From NCBI GenBank assembly GCA_964503125.1, contig CAZCZE010000067.1:37448-101447 (forward strand): DNA of 64,000 nucleotides, written 5' to 3'. Positions 24,697-33,200 of this stretch are shown one piece after another; positions within the stretch are counted from its first letter, which is position 1, and each line of letters opens with the position of its first letter. The stretch comes from FEN-1219 sp964503125. GTDB lineage: Bacteria; Pseudomonadota; Gammaproteobacteria; Steroidobacterales; Rariloculaceae. The notes under the pieces were generated by a model. That model had not been told where the DNA came from. It ran no database searches and was given only the letters and a program-made list of their open reading frames with translations. The position numbers and the translations under genes are program-made.

Positions 24697-25602
24697 CTAG
24701 TGCCGGATCTGCGTGCTGACCTCGCCGAGCTCCGTGTCCGTGCAGTTTCCGCGCTCCGCGATGATCGCCGGGTTGTTTGCAATCCGCAGCGTGCGCGGAT
24801 TCATGACCCACGGCTCGACGAGCACGACCGGGTCTTCGACCGTCACTTCGTAGCGCATCAGGTTCCCGGTCCGCGTGAACTTCTCGACGACCCGCATCTG
24901 GTCGGAGTGGAACTTGCCACCGCGACCGAGCCACGTCTCATCCGTGAACCCGACGGAATCGAGGACCAACGTGTCGCCTTCCCAGCTGCCGACGGTGTAC
25001 CCCATATACGTGTACTGAAGCGCCCGCTGCGGATTGTGCGGCTGCCCGTTGAGCGGGATCATGCGGAAATCCGGGTACCCGCCGCCGCCGTCGAGCCCGC
25101 CCCTGTAGAACATCGTGATGTCGGCGTCGGTGTGGAAGATCCGTGTCGGCGCCCCGTGCCGCGGGATTCCGAGCGGGAGGCAGGTCATGACCGGATCGTC
25201 CCGGTTCGTCCACTGGTCGAGCTGGATGACCTTGTCCCAGTACTCGGGCTTGTACAGCGGCTGATTCGGATCGAGGCGCATCGGCGCCTGGAACGCGAAG
25301 TCCGCGCTCTGATTCGTCCACTCCATGCAGCTCGAGGTCTGGAACGGCGTGCACCGCCGGAACATGCCCCCGGGCGCATTTCGCTGACCGCCGCCGGCCG
25401 CCTGCCAGGAGCCCGTCAGGTCGGGCTTGCCGTTGGCCAGCCTCGGCGTCGGCGCCGCCGCCGCTTCCGCGTTCGCGGCCGCGGCCGCGGCTGCGCCGCC
25501 CGGACCTTGCGGCGGCTGCGCTTGTAGCGATGTGACGGTGAAACCGAGGAGCAGACTCAAGGCCGCTACGAGCCGCGTGCCGATGACTTGCTGTTTCCTC
25601 AT
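24697..25602 (-). CDS. Secreted stand-alone WEGDT-module protein
   Basis: A 301-residue exported protein of unknown function. After the signal peptide (ending SLQAQ) and an Ala-rich linker comes LANGKPDLTGSW, then CLPLGIPRHGAPTRIFHTDADITMFYRG, GYTVGSWEGDTLVLDSVGFTDETWLGRGG, MRVVEKFTRTG and YEVTVEDPVVLVEPWVM. The same domain is the C-terminal part of 40198-42027 and, in divergent form, of 1576-2574 and 29432-30442. It is last in the order DUF6152, middle module, WEGDT module. The ATG at 25602 starts the signal peptide. Confidence 0.85.
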   Translation of the reverse strand: MRKQQVIGTRLVAALSLLLGFTVTSLQAQPPQGPGGAAAAAAANAEAAAAPTPRLANGKPDLTGSWQAAGGGQRNAPGGMFRRCTPFQTSSCMEWTNQSADFAFQAPMRLDPNQPLYKPEYWDKVIQLDQWTNRDDPVMTCLPLGIPRHGAPTRIFHTDADITMFYRGGLDGGGGYPDFRMIPLNGQPHNPQRALQYTYMGYTVGSWEGDTLVLDSVGFTDETWLGRGGKFHSDQMRVVEKFTRTGNLMRYEVTVEDPVVLVEPWVMNPRTLRIANNPAIIAERGNCTDTELGEVSTQIRH

Positions 25603-25664
25603 GAGTCGAACCCTCTCCTCGAAACTACCGGTGCCCGCTTCCGGGGTCACCGGTCAGAATGGTT

Positions 25665-26633
25665 TCAGTTCCTGGCCGGGCCTGCGTTCCGCACACTGGC
25701 CGGAACGGGCACCTGGACGTACACCTGGCCGATTTCCGTCAGCGTCGTCTTCAGGTCGCGGACGACCGTGCCGTTGCGCCGCTCGACGATCGTGCCGGCG
25801 TACAGGGCTTCGATCCGGTGCAAGGGGTTGTTGAAGTCCTGGAAATCGCCGTAGACCCACTCGTACGTGTTCGACCCGTGTCTCACCACGACGCGTTCCG
25901 GCAGGAAGGTCTCGGTCAGTGTGGCCGTCGCCGTAGCACCCTCGGGTGCGGGTAACGGAAAGGTCAAAACGGGCTTGTTGCCTTGCCATTCCAGCGTCGT
26001 CGTCCCTTTCACTCCCGCGGCCGCCTGGCGGTCGAGCAGCGTGGCCGGGTTTTGCACGAACGCGTCGGCCGGCGTCACGCCCGCCGCGGAGGCGATGGCC
26101 GCCTTCGGCGCGCCGTGGGGGCTCGCCCATAGACGGATCAGCCGCTCCTGGAACGTATTCGGCCGAGGCGTCGCCTTGCCTTCGCCGGCGACGATCTCTG
26201 CGCCCGGTATGTCTTCATCCCACGCGTACGGCCCGCTGATCGTTTCGATGTTCGAGTACGTCTGGCCGCTCTGGCGCCGGCACTCGATCTGCGTCCGGTA
26301 CCCGGGGAGCTGGTAGTTGGCCTGGAGGCGGAACTTCGTCAGCGTGCAGGGTTGCCCGTCCACTTGGACCGTGCCCTCGCCGTGATAGTCGAGCGTGCCC
26401 ACGAGCTCGTTCTCGGCCTGGCCGCGCAGCATTCCCATGTGCCAGACCCAATTGTAGAGGACCGCCTTTAGGTCCCTGGCCCCGGGTTCCGGCGAATAGG
26501 GCGGTGGCCCGCCGCCGAAGCCGCCACCACCACCTCCACCGCCCCCACCGCCGCCGCCCTGGGCGCCGGCTGGCAGCGCGTGGCCCATCGCGACAAGGAG
26601 CACACACGCCACGACAGATCGTCGAAACGACAT
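25665..26633 (-). CDS. Secreted middle-module protein with polyglycine linker
   Basis: A 322-residue exported protein. A signal peptide (MSFRRSVVACVLLVAMGHALPAGA) is followed by a run of about 13 glycines and a domain beginning YSPEPGARDLKAVLYNWVWHMGMLRG. Later segments include GEGTVQVDGQPC, IETISGPYAWDEDIPGAEIVAGEGKA and LFTETFLPERVVV-like TLTETFLPERVVVRHGSNTYEWVYGDFQDFNNPLH. The domain aligns along its length with the N-terminal part of 40198-42027, where it is fused to the WEGDT module. No enzyme motif is recognised. It probably acts with its two neighbours in the periplasm or outside the cell. Confidence 0.85.
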   Translation of the reverse strand: MSFRRSVVACVLLVAMGHALPAGAQGGGGGGGGGGGGGFGGGPPPYSPEPGARDLKAVLYNWVWHMGMLRGQAENELVGTLDYHGEGTVQVDGQPCTLTKFRLQANYQLPGYRTQIECRRQSGQTYSNIETISGPYAWDEDIPGAEIVAGEGKATPRPNTFQERLIRLWASPHGAPKAAIASAAGVTPADAFVQNPATLLDRQAAAGVKGTTTLEWQGNKPVLTFPLPAPEGATATATLTETFLPERVVVRHGSNTYEWVYGDFQDFNNPLHRIEALYAGTIVERRNGTVVRDLKTTLTEIGQVYVQVPVPASVRNAGPARN

Positions 26634-26665
26634 CACACCCCCCAAAACGCGCTGACTAGTTCTTG

Positions 26666-27046
26666 TTAGTCGACGATGAGATCGAATTGTTGGTCGCCGA
26701 GCTCGAGGCGCCGGATGAAGCCCGCCGGGTTCCCGTTCCGCGCCGGAAGGGCCGTGATCTTGAGGACGTCGCCCGGCTTGATGGAGGCTCGGTTGACCCC
26801 CGCCCGCGTCAGCACTTGGAGGGAGGCCGTGGTCAGCGTCCACTCTGTGGTCGTGCCGTCCGCGTTGGGAACCGCGAGAAGGAGGTTCGAGTGCGGATTC
26901 ACGAAGTTCAGTTTCGTGAGCTGGCCTTCGAGGACGATCTCCTTGTTCAGGTCGTAGACACTCGCTACGGCATGATGTGCCTGCAGCTCGGCCCCGACCG
27001 TGAGGAACCCGCCCAGTGCGGCCAACCGAATAGCCCATGTCTTCAT
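26666..27046 (-). CDS. Stand-alone DUF6152 exported protein
   Basis: A 126-residue exported protein. The signal peptide ends at AELQA, and the mature form starts HHAVASVYDLNKEIVLEGQLTKLNFVNPHSNLLLAV, then WTLTTASLQVLTRAGV, IKPGDVLKITALPARNGNPAGFIRRLEL. This is the compact DUF6152 beta-barrel-like fold. The mature N-terminal His pair suggests metal binding, but this is inference. It is the first gene of the three-gene cluster with 25665-26633 and 24697-25602. Confidence 0.88.
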   Translation of the reverse strand: MKTWAIRLAALGGFLTVGAELQAHHAVASVYDLNKEIVLEGQLTKLNFVNPHSNLLLAVPNADGTTTEWTLTTASLQVLTRAGVNRASIKPGDVLKITALPARNGNPAGFIRRLELGDQQFDLIVD

Positions 27047-27194
27047 CGGTGCTAATCCCTTGTTGAGGTTGAGCGGGCCGATCATAGCCCGAAATTAGTG
27101 GGCGGTGGAGGGACCGCCGGGAGATCCAATGTCAAGAATTGCGCGCGCAGCGACGTGGCCGCTGCGCGCGCACGAACCCTCGCGGGTGCTACGG

Positions 27195-27713
27195 CTAGTT
27201 TCGCTGGCGGCGGGAGGATCCGCGGTCGTTCCCCGAGCTGCTCGCAGGCGCTGCCCCGGGAACCGGTCTACCGGTGAGCGTCGCTGCTTCCTCGGCCGTG
27301 ATCGGGACGAACTTCCCGAGCCCGCAACCGACGGGATTCTGTCGTTCTACCGTGAACGCGTCGGTGTGGCAGACCCGCGCCATCTTCGCGCTCCCAGTGT
27401 TGCGGAAGCGTAAGGTGAGCCGATCTTCGCCCGCCGTCAGCGTTTGGCAGGCGGCGTCGAGGTCGTTGCGGTAGTACGTGTCACCGCGCATGAAAAATAC
27501 GACCTGTCGATCGTTCACGGCCACGTTCCTGGCGATGCGGTTCGCCACGACGCAGTCCGCCGGCGTGCGGTCAATTTGTTCCGCGGCCTGAGCTGGTGGT
27601 GCTGCACCCTGAGCTTGTTGTGCTTCTTGAGCTTGCGCACGCGTGCCGGCCATAGCGGCCAGCAACACGGCACCGATCACGAGCGCCAATCGCGGATGAG
27701 TGGTACGAGTCAT
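27195..27713 (-). CDS. DUF6491-like exported protein
   Basis: A 172-residue exported protein with a signal peptide ending at RAQAQ. The core DCVVANRIARNVAVNDRQVVFFMRGDTYYRNDLDAACQTL, ending in CHTDAFTVERQNPVGCGLGKFVPIT, follows the DUF6491 pattern of a redox- or structure-related Cys-containing beta domain. Four cysteines could form two disulfides. A second, more divergent member lies at 31521-31979. Function unknown. The tail is Ser/Arg-rich and probably disordered. Confidence 0.8.
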   Translation of the reverse strand: MTRTTHPRLALVIGAVLLAAMAGTRAQAQEAQQAQGAAPPAQAAEQIDRTPADCVVANRIARNVAVNDRQVVFFMRGDTYYRNDLDAACQTLTAGEDRLTLRFRNTGSAKMARVCHTDAFTVERQNPVGCGLGKFVPITAEEAATLTGRPVPGAAPASSSGNDRGSSRRQRN

Positions 27714-27726
27714 GGTTTCCCCCTTG

Positions 27727-28210
27727 TTACCCGCCCCGTGCAAGCCCCTTATAACGCGGTGCCGCTCCGACTGACAAGGCCGGCCGGGCGCCGGGGCAAC
27801 ACACGGCGTCGCGCCCGCCCGGCGCGATGGGTCCCCAGATGGCGGACTTGAAGCCCGCACCCAGCATCCGATCGACGGTCTCCTCGGTCACCGTTTCGAG
27901 CGGCTCGTACTTCAGGAAGGCGGCGTTGTTGATGGCGGCGTCGATGCGCCCGCGGCGCTTCGCGAAATCGGCCGCCATGGCCGCGAACGCCTCTTGCCCG
28001 GCGACGTCACAGTAAAACTGTCGGCTTCGCCGCGCCTTGCGCTTTGACCTTGGAGACCGTGTCCGCCGCGCTGGCGCCATCGATATCCACCACACCGACG
28101 ACCGCACCGCAGCGCGCAAGGTGCAGCACAGCCGATCGTCCGAGCCCTCGCCCCGCGCCGGTGATCAGCACGACCTGATCGGAGAGGTCGGGTAGCACCT
28201 CTTTAGCCAT
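27727..28210 (-). pseudogene. Truncated, frameshifted short-chain dehydrogenase/reductase
   Basis: The 5' part encodes MAKEVLPDLSDQVVLITGAGRGLGRSAVLHLARCGAVVGVVDIDGASA, a good SDR Rossmann start with TGxxxGxG. Near position 28020 the frame shifts and continues as FYCDVAGQEAFAAMAADFAKRRGRIDAAINNAAFLKYEPLETVTEETVDRMLGAGFKSAIWG, with the NNAA motif. Homology then stops, so the catalytic Ser-Tyr-x-x-x-Lys half is missing. The gene is therefore dead by both a frameshift and a 3' truncation. Confidence 0.8.
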
Positions 28211-28322
28211 CGACGTCTCCTGCATGCGCGAAGACCATTCGTACCTCTGCGCTCGTGGGGGGGGACGATACAGGAAATTACCCGCGGCGATCGAGGCGCT
28301 AATCGCGTGACGCCAAAGCAGA

Positions 28323-28345
28323 AGACCCGGCGCAAGGCCGGGTCT
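28323..28345 (-). terminator. Rho-independent-type terminator
   Basis: A perfect 9-bp stem (AGACCCGGC / GCCGGGTCT) with a 5-nt loop. On the minus strand it is followed by a T-rich stretch (TCTGCTTT). It lies 33 nt past the stop of the small gene at 28378-28614. Confidence 0.6.
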
Positions 28346-28377
28346 CCCTTCAAGAATGGCAGCGGAGAACGTTACCG

Positions 28378-28614
28378 CTAGGACCTCTGGAGAATGGGAT
28401 GCCCGGTGGTCGGCGATACCGCCCAAAGCCGTCGACGAGCAGAGACGGCAGCAGCGCGTGCGTTCCTTTCCCGCACAATCTGCTCGTCAGTCGGTAGGGA
28501 TTTTGCCGCGAGATGATCGATCAGGGTCGCGGATGCCGCGTTGAACGCGACCATGGCCAGTTCATAGCTATGAAGGAGTTCATTCCGTTGCTGGTTTGCT
28601 GCTGCGTAGCTCAT
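28378..28614 (-). CDS. Small hypothetical protein
   Basis: A 78-residue protein predicted to be mainly helical: RNELLHSYELAMVAFNAASATLIDHLAAKSLPTDEQIVRERNARAAAVSARRRLW. The pattern of a long helix, a short turn (SLPTDEQI) and a second charged helix resembles small unnamed proteins often seen in Proteobacteria. No function is known. It is followed by a good terminator, and the ATG at 28614 has an AGG 9 nt upstream. It stands alone in a degraded region. Confidence 0.6.
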   Translation of the reverse strand: MSYAAANQQRNELLHSYELAMVAFNAASATLIDHLAAKSLPTDEQIVRERNARAAAVSARRRLWAVSPTTGHPILQRS

Positions 28615-28827
28615 TCGGCAACCTAGTGGCATAACCACGGTTCTGTGTGTGAGCGGCACACCCTATACCCATATACGCACCTGTGCTCGTCTTTGTTCTT
28701 GCGTGCTCATGTCGGTTGTCCGAAATTGCCTTTCCGGCTCGGTAGTTGAGAGGCGCCGTCGTCCCTCGGGCAAGTTCGTTCCGATTTGAGTTGTGCACCG
28801 GAGAGGTCGGGTAGCACCTCTTTTTCC

Positions 28828-29205
28828 TTAGCAGCCCTGTGGTACTTGCGACCACTCCCACGCATCGCTAGTCCTAGTGATGGCTGCGAGCAGCATCGGC
28901 CTCTTCACGACATCATCGCGGGTGCCGACGGTGACGGTTACGTGATCGCCGGTGCTCAGCGTATCCCAGTCGATCCCCGCCCTCTTGAGCCCTTGGATGT
29001 TGAGCCAAACCACTCGGCGGCTCTCTCCACTATCCGTTCGGATGATCAGCTCGACGTGCGGGTTGTGCCACTCGATCTGTTCTAACTGGCCAGTGAACGT
29101 AAGACTGTAGCAGCGCTCCATTTTCGGCGGGTGATGCGCTGCTGCCGCGCCAACGATGCAGAGACCCAAGATCAACGCTGAAGACCTCAAAGCTGCTCGG
29201 CTCAT
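28828..29205 (-). CDS. Stand-alone DUF6152 exported protein (variant)
   Basis: A 125-residue exported protein. The signal peptide ends at AAAA and the mature chain begins HHPPKMERCYSLTFTGQLEQIEWHNPHVELIIRTDSGE, then VVWLNIQGLKRAGIDWDTLSTGDHVTVTVGTRDD. It keeps the His pair and the WxNPH core of DUF6152 but has an added cysteine and a C-terminal QGC end. It is divergent from the DUF6152/WEGDT fusion at 29432 (226-bp gap), so the two may share regulation. Confidence 0.82.
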   Translation of the reverse strand: MSRAALRSSALILGLCIVGAAAAHHPPKMERCYSLTFTGQLEQIEWHNPHVELIIRTDSGESRRVVWLNIQGLKRAGIDWDTLSTGDHVTVTVGTRDDVVKRPMLLAAITRTSDAWEWSQVPQGC

Positions 29206-29431
29206 GGGTGCTACTCCCTGCGGGGCGCGGCGAAGCGCTTAATGGGTTCAGATTACAGGCCGATGTTGGCCCGGGCAACGAAGACGCCGCGGAGAAAGCA
29301 TCCGGCCGGCCTGCTCGGAGGCGTTACGGCGATCCGTTTGCCGAGGCGCCGGGCACCGGACCGAACACGCTGTGGTTCCTTACCTTCGATCTCTTTATCA
29401 TGCCGGTATGTTTTCGATCCGAGGTTCCGAC

Positions 29432-30442
29432 ATGCGACGTCTGCCCACCGCCCTCTACGCCCTCGCCTTGATCGCGCCTTTCGCCGCGCCCGCTTTCGCC
29501 CACCACAGCCAGGCCATGTTCGACCAGTCCCAGGAGATCCTGATCGAGGGAAAGGTCGCGCGGTTCGACTGGGTGAACCCGCATATGTACCTGATCGTCG
29601 AGACCAAAGGCCCCGACGGTCAGCCGGCGCTCGTCGAAGGCGAAGGTCTGGGGATTACCCAGGCGCTCGTCGACGGCCTCGATCGCGAGGCACTCAAGCC
29701 CGGCACGCCCGTCGTCATGCGCGCCAATCCGAATCGCGGCGGCTGGGGCAAGCAGGTCCGCATCCTCGACGTCACGACGGAGGACGGCGAGATTCACCCG
29801 TTCTATACGGCCAACACCCGGGCGCGCACGCTGACGCCGGCCCAGAGTCTCGAAGGTCACTGGGCGCCCGCTCGGGCTGCGCTGGGCGCGGCTTTCGGGG
29901 CCATGGCGCGCTGGCCGGTCACGCCGGAAGGCCGTGCCGCTCAGGCGCAGCTAATCGCCGATGGGCTCTGCTATGTCGAGCCCATACCGTTCCTCTCCGT
30001 GCTCGACGAGCTGCGCACGATCGAGATCGGCGAAGACGAGGTCGTGATGCGATTCGATAACACCGGCGACCATGTCATGCGTACGATCCATATGGAGGCC
30101 GAGCATCCGGCCGACGTTCAACCCTCGCTCCACGGTCACTCCATCGGCCGGTGGGACGGCGATACGCTGTTGATCGATACGATCGCCTACGAGCCCAATC
30201 CGTCCGGCAACGGCATGAACGTGCCATCGAGCCTGAGCAAGCACACGGTCGAACGGCTGACACTCACTGCGGATCGCATGCGCCTGCGCTACGAGGTCAC
30301 CGTCGAAGACCCGACATATCTCACGGGGCCGGGCACATTGACGCAGCAATGGGACCACCGTCCCGACCTCGAGTTCTCGCAGAACACGGGGGTCTGCGAT
30401 CCGGACGTGGCGGCCCGATATCGCGACCACGTGCCGAAGTAA
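29432..30442 (+). CDS. Secreted DUF6152 / WEGDT-module fusion protein
   Basis: A 336-residue exported protein. Its signal peptide ends at APAFA, then HHSQAMFDQSQEILIEGKVARFDWVNPHMYLIVE forms the DUF6152 module. After a linker with GHWAPARAAL come HGHSIGRWDGDTLLIDTIAYEPNPSG, KHTVERLTLTADRMRLRYEVTVEDPTYLTGPGTLTQQWDHRPDLEFS, the WEGDT-type module. The architecture equals that of 1576-2574. The ATG at 29432 is preferred because GAGG lies 7 nt upstream; an in-frame ATG at 29408 is the alternative. Function unknown. Confidence 0.87.
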   Translation: MRRLPTALYALALIAPFAAPAFAHHSQAMFDQSQEILIEGKVARFDWVNPHMYLIVETKGPDGQPALVEGEGLGITQALVDGLDREALKPGTPVVMRANPNRGGWGKQVRILDVTTEDGEIHPFYTANTRARTLTPAQSLEGHWAPARAALGAAFGAMARWPVTPEGRAAQAQLIADGLCYVEPIPFLSVLDELRTIEIGEDEVVMRFDNTGDHVMRTIHMEAEHPADVQPSLHGHSIGRWDGDTLLIDTIAYEPNPSGNGMNVPSSLSKHTVERLTLTADRMRLRYEVTVEDPTYLTGPGTLTQQWDHRPDLEFSQNTGVCDPDVAARYRDHVPK

Positions 30443-30497
30443 GCCCTCGTTTCGGGGACAGGCCCCGAACTCGTGCACTCGATCGCGTCTTTCGAAT

Positions 30498-30902
30498 CTA
30501 CGAGCCTCCCAGGAGTTGGGCGCCGTCCAACCTTGCCGCTTGCGCATCGAACGTGACCAGCGGCAGTCGTTCGTGAGTCACTGCGCAGCCCAGATGCAGA
30601 CATTCGGCGAAATCTGCGTTCTTCGATCTGTAGAAAAAGAGCGCGCGTTCGACGGACCCTTCATCTTGGAATTCGATCTCGCGGGTTTCCAGAAGGTTGA
30701 CCAGCGTCGCGAGAACGGCGTCTTTGCGGAAGCGATATCTTGATCGCAGCACCCACTCCAGCTCCAATGTCACCGTCAGGGGCACGAACAGCGCCTCTCC
30801 CGCTTCTGCGCTCTCTCGTGCCAGCGCTTCGGCTTGCGCAGCTTGTCGGAAGTCGTCGCCAACCAGTAACCGCACGAGCACATTGGTATCGAGGGTTGGC
30901 AA
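30498..30902 (-). CDS. PIN-domain toxin (VapC-like)
   Basis: A 134-residue PIN-domain protein with acidic metal-site residues in PTLDTNVLVRLL, TLELEWVLRSRY, NADFAECLHLGCA and TFDAQAARL. As a VapC-type RNase it would cleave structured RNA. It lies 3 nt downstream of an AbrB-type antitoxin gene. It differs in subfamily from the VapC-like toxin at 21431. Confidence 0.9.
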   Translation of the reverse strand: MPTLDTNVLVRLLVGDDFRQAAQAEALARESAEAGEALFVPLTVTLELEWVLRSRYRFRKDAVLATLVNLLETREIEFQDEGSVERALFFYRSKNADFAECLHLGCAVTHERLPLVTFDAQAARLDGAQLLGGS

Positions 30903-30905
30903 GGG

Positions 30906-31127
30906 CTACCGCCGCCCGATCCGCATCTTCTTCACGGCTAGTTTCTTCCCCGTTCGCTTGCGCAGCCCTGCCAACGTGTGCAGCGACCGCGTCTTGGCCC
31001 GCATGACCGTAGTGCCATCAGGCATGACGGTGAAAACGACCCGATCTTGGTGCTGCAGCCCCATGGCTCTTCGTACCTCGGCCGGGATCGTGATCTGCCC
31101 TTTACTGGTTACGGCCGATTCGGCCAT
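30906..31127 (-). CDS. AbrB/MazE-type antitoxin (VapB-like)
   Basis: A 73-residue protein with the swapped-hairpin AbrB fold signature TSKGQITIPAEVRRAMGLQHQDRVVFTVMPDGTTVMRAK, then a basic tail that should bind the toxin. It is the first gene of the pair and probably represses the operon. Confidence 0.92.
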   Translation of the reverse strand: MAESAVTSKGQITIPAEVRRAMGLQHQDRVVFTVMPDGTTVMRAKTRSLHTLAGLRKRTGKKLAVKKMRIGRR

Positions 31128-31520
31128 GGCCGCTCTCCTTACTTTTGCGCCGATTGTAAGGCACTCTCAGGCCCTTCGCCAAGGACTCTCTATCCTTGTC
31201 GAGGCGCTCGCGCAACGCGAATAAGTCAGCGCGGTGCGGCTAATCCGCGTCGCCCGCTGGGGCGAGGTTGACGATACGATCAGTGCCCGAAACCTCTCGA
31301 GGCGCCGAGCAAGCGCACGCGTTCGCTTTTCGCCGATCGCACTGACAAAGACGAAGCTCTCCGTACGTGCTTCGACCCAATCGCGTTCCCAAATTTCGCG
31401 GGCCTGCGCGCTGATGCCGCCGATCAGCATCGCGGCAGCTGTGAGAGCACTACCGGGCCGCGCCTAGCTTGCGAGACCCGGAGCCTATGCGCACCCTGGA
31501 GGGGCATGACGGGTACCCGA
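31128..31520. other. Region of 393 bp without a callable gene
   Basis: Several open frames cross this stretch, including one on the minus strand at 31167-31430, but none has a recognisable domain or a good ribosome-binding site, and composition does not favour one frame. It may hold remnants of a decayed gene next to the toxin-antitoxin pair. It presumably also carries that pair's promoter near 31130-31200. Confidence 0.4.
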
Positions 31521-31979
31521 TCACTCCGCCGGCGTGACGTCCTCGGTTTCAACGAGCTGCGCAAGTTCCTCGGCGAGCCGCCGTGCCTCCGCTCGGTTTT
31601 GCACTCGTTCGATGGTCAGAACCGAGCACGGTAACTCCCGGCCACCCGCGTCGTACACGACATAGGATCCATCGTTCTGGCATACGGTGCGCCCGTAGGC
31701 CACGAAACGCGCGCTGCCTCGCTGGTAACTTCGTTCGAGGTTCTCGCAATACTCCGTTGTCATGAGGTAATGGTTGTTGCCGCGGGTTCGGATATAGACG
31801 TGTTGATCGCTCATCACACTCATGTCCGTGACACGGGGCGCGGTGAAGCATTTCTCGAGCGTGGTCGGCGCGGCCTGCCCATCGTCGACGCTCGGAACTG
31901 CATCGGATTCCGACTCTTGAGGCGACGTCATACCCGTGAAGAAGACCAATACGATGCAGAGAACGAGTGCGAACTTCAT
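31521..31979 (-). CDS. DUF6491-like exported protein
   Basis: A 152-residue exported protein. After a signal peptide (MKFALVLCIVLVFFTGM) comes LEKCFTAPRVTDMSVMSDQHVYIRTRGNNHYLMTTEYCENL, then RTVCQNDGSYVVYDAGGRELPCSVLTIERV. The cysteine spacing and the VYIRTRGNNHYLM strand parallel the DUF6491-like protein at 27195-27713. A good ribosome-binding site (AGAGGA, 7 nt before the ATG) supports the start. Function unknown. Confidence 0.78.
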   Translation of the reverse strand: MKFALVLCIVLVFFTGMTSPQESESDAVPSVDDGQAAPTTLEKCFTAPRVTDMSVMSDQHVYIRTRGNNHYLMTTEYCENLERSYQRGSARFVAYGRTVCQNDGSYVVYDAGGRELPCSVLTIERVQNRAEARRLAEELAQLVETEDVTPAE

Positions 31980-32197
31980 ATGGGATTCCTCTGTTCGTGC
32001 TGGACCAGAAACGGTGCCCAATGCCGGCCGCGCCGCGCGCTAGTGCTCGGGGGAGTCCCGCAGCCCCTCCGCGCACGCAAACTCACGCAGCTCGTCGTCG
32101 GGATGCGCGGCGCGCCGGTAGGTTCGCACGACTTCCCAGGGTTTGAGCAAGCGTTCCAGCCCGGGACATGAGCACGCGGGCCGGAACGCGCGGTCTG

Positions 32198-33031
32198 CTA
32201 GTCCTCGACCTCCGTGCCCTGCGACGACCAGATCTGCCAGCGGCCATCGCGCTTGATGAAGACATCGGTGAACCGGCTGCGCCGATCGAACGTGGCACCC
32301 TTGTCGTCCGTGCCCTGGGTCAGATACAGGCCCGTGGCGATGGCGCGATCGCCATCCACGCGCACGTCCAGGTCTCGGGTCTCGGCGACGCTGACCTTGT
32401 ACTTGCCGAATGACTCCAGGAAAGTCTCTTTGTCCTCGAACGCGCCATCACGACTGCCGACGCCGGAATAATCGTCGGCGAGATTACGTTGGAACCAGGT
32501 CTTGTCCTGGTTGAGTTCTGCAATATTCCATTCCAGATCCATGTAGCGGACCTGTCCCACATCGCCAAGCGGGTGGCCCATGTCGCTCACCACCTGCCAC
32601 TTGCCGCCGATCTTCTCCAACTGGTGGACGCTGCGGGTGTAGAGCGTCTTCGCAGTGTCTCCTGTCCCGCTGGTGATGGTGTTGCGGTGGGTGATGGTGG
32701 CGCTGTTGCCGGTACAGTTGACGACGTAGAAATCGTGCTTCGTTTCTGGCGTCGGCTCGCTCTTCGCCCGGTCCTTCTCGGCTTGTTCGACCGCGTCGTC
32801 GATCGCGGTCTTGCGGTCCACGGCTGCACCCGGACTCAGGTTGCTGTAACCATCGGCAAAGATCGCTTCCAGCGCCGCTCTATCGCCCGTGCGTCCGGCC
32901 TCGCTCCAGTCGCGATCGAACTTCTCCAGCGCCGCCTGGTCCGCTGCGCTGCAGGCCGCATGCGCGTTCGCCGCAAGCATGCTGCCCGCGAGCAGCAGGC
33001 CGATCTTGATCGTCGTACTTCGCATCTTCAT
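32198..33031 (-). CDS. Exported protein with two NTF2-like (DUF4440-type) domains
   Basis: A 277-residue exported protein with a signal peptide ending at AANAHA. Two related NTF2-like halves are visible: KFDRDWSEAGRTGDRAALEAIFADGYSNLSPGAAVDRKTAIDDAV...GGKWQVVSDMGHP, and ELNQDKTWFQRNLADDYSGVGSRDGAFEDKETFLES...DVRVDGDRAIATGLYLTQGTDDKGATFDRRSRFTDVFIKRDGRWQIWSSQGTEV. SnoaL/DUF4440 proteins bind small ligands or act as isomerases. The ATG at 33031 starts the signal peptide; a second ATG lies 6 nt further in. Confidence 0.85.
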   Translation of the reverse strand: MKMRSTTIKIGLLLAGSMLAANAHAACSAADQAALEKFDRDWSEAGRTGDRAALEAIFADGYSNLSPGAAVDRKTAIDDAVEQAEKDRAKSEPTPETKHDFYVVNCTGNSATITHRNTITSGTGDTAKTLYTRSVHQLEKIGGKWQVVSDMGHPLGDVGQVRYMDLEWNIAELNQDKTWFQRNLADDYSGVGSRDGAFEDKETFLESFGKYKVSVAETRDLDVRVDGDRAIATGLYLTQGTDDKGATFDRRSRFTDVFIKRDGRWQIWSSQGTEVED

Positions 33032-33200
33032 GACTTCCACTCCCCATGCGGGGCAGGAAGCCCCGCTTGCACAAAGTCTGCGCCGACCCAAGCGAGAGGA
33101 CAACGGCGCGAAAGCGCCGATCCGGTCGTCGCGATCGCGTCCCGTGACGCCGCCTACGATGGCCGCGCGCGGTCGAACTAGGGTGTCGAGCGCCACACGC

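Larger units (their letters stand above)
28181..28823. repeat. Identical 24-bp direct repeats flanking about 0.6 kb
   Basis: The 24 bases at 28181-28204, which encode KEVLPDLS of the SDR remnant, recur exactly at 28800-28823, just past the stop of the DUF6152 gene. The interval holds the 78-residue gene and a terminator. This may be a duplication scar or a relic of an insertion event. Confidence 0.7.

Noticed and set aside
31167..31430. 87-codon minus-strand frame next to the toxin-antitoxin pair
   Set aside because: No domain, no ribosome-binding site, and a competing plus-strand frame of similar quality.
32042..32170. Minus-strand frame ending ERLLKPWEVVRTYRRAAHPDDELREFACAEGL...
   Set aside because: It reads like a real protein tail, but it has no start codon before it runs into the neighbouring NTF2-like gene; at most a gene remnant.
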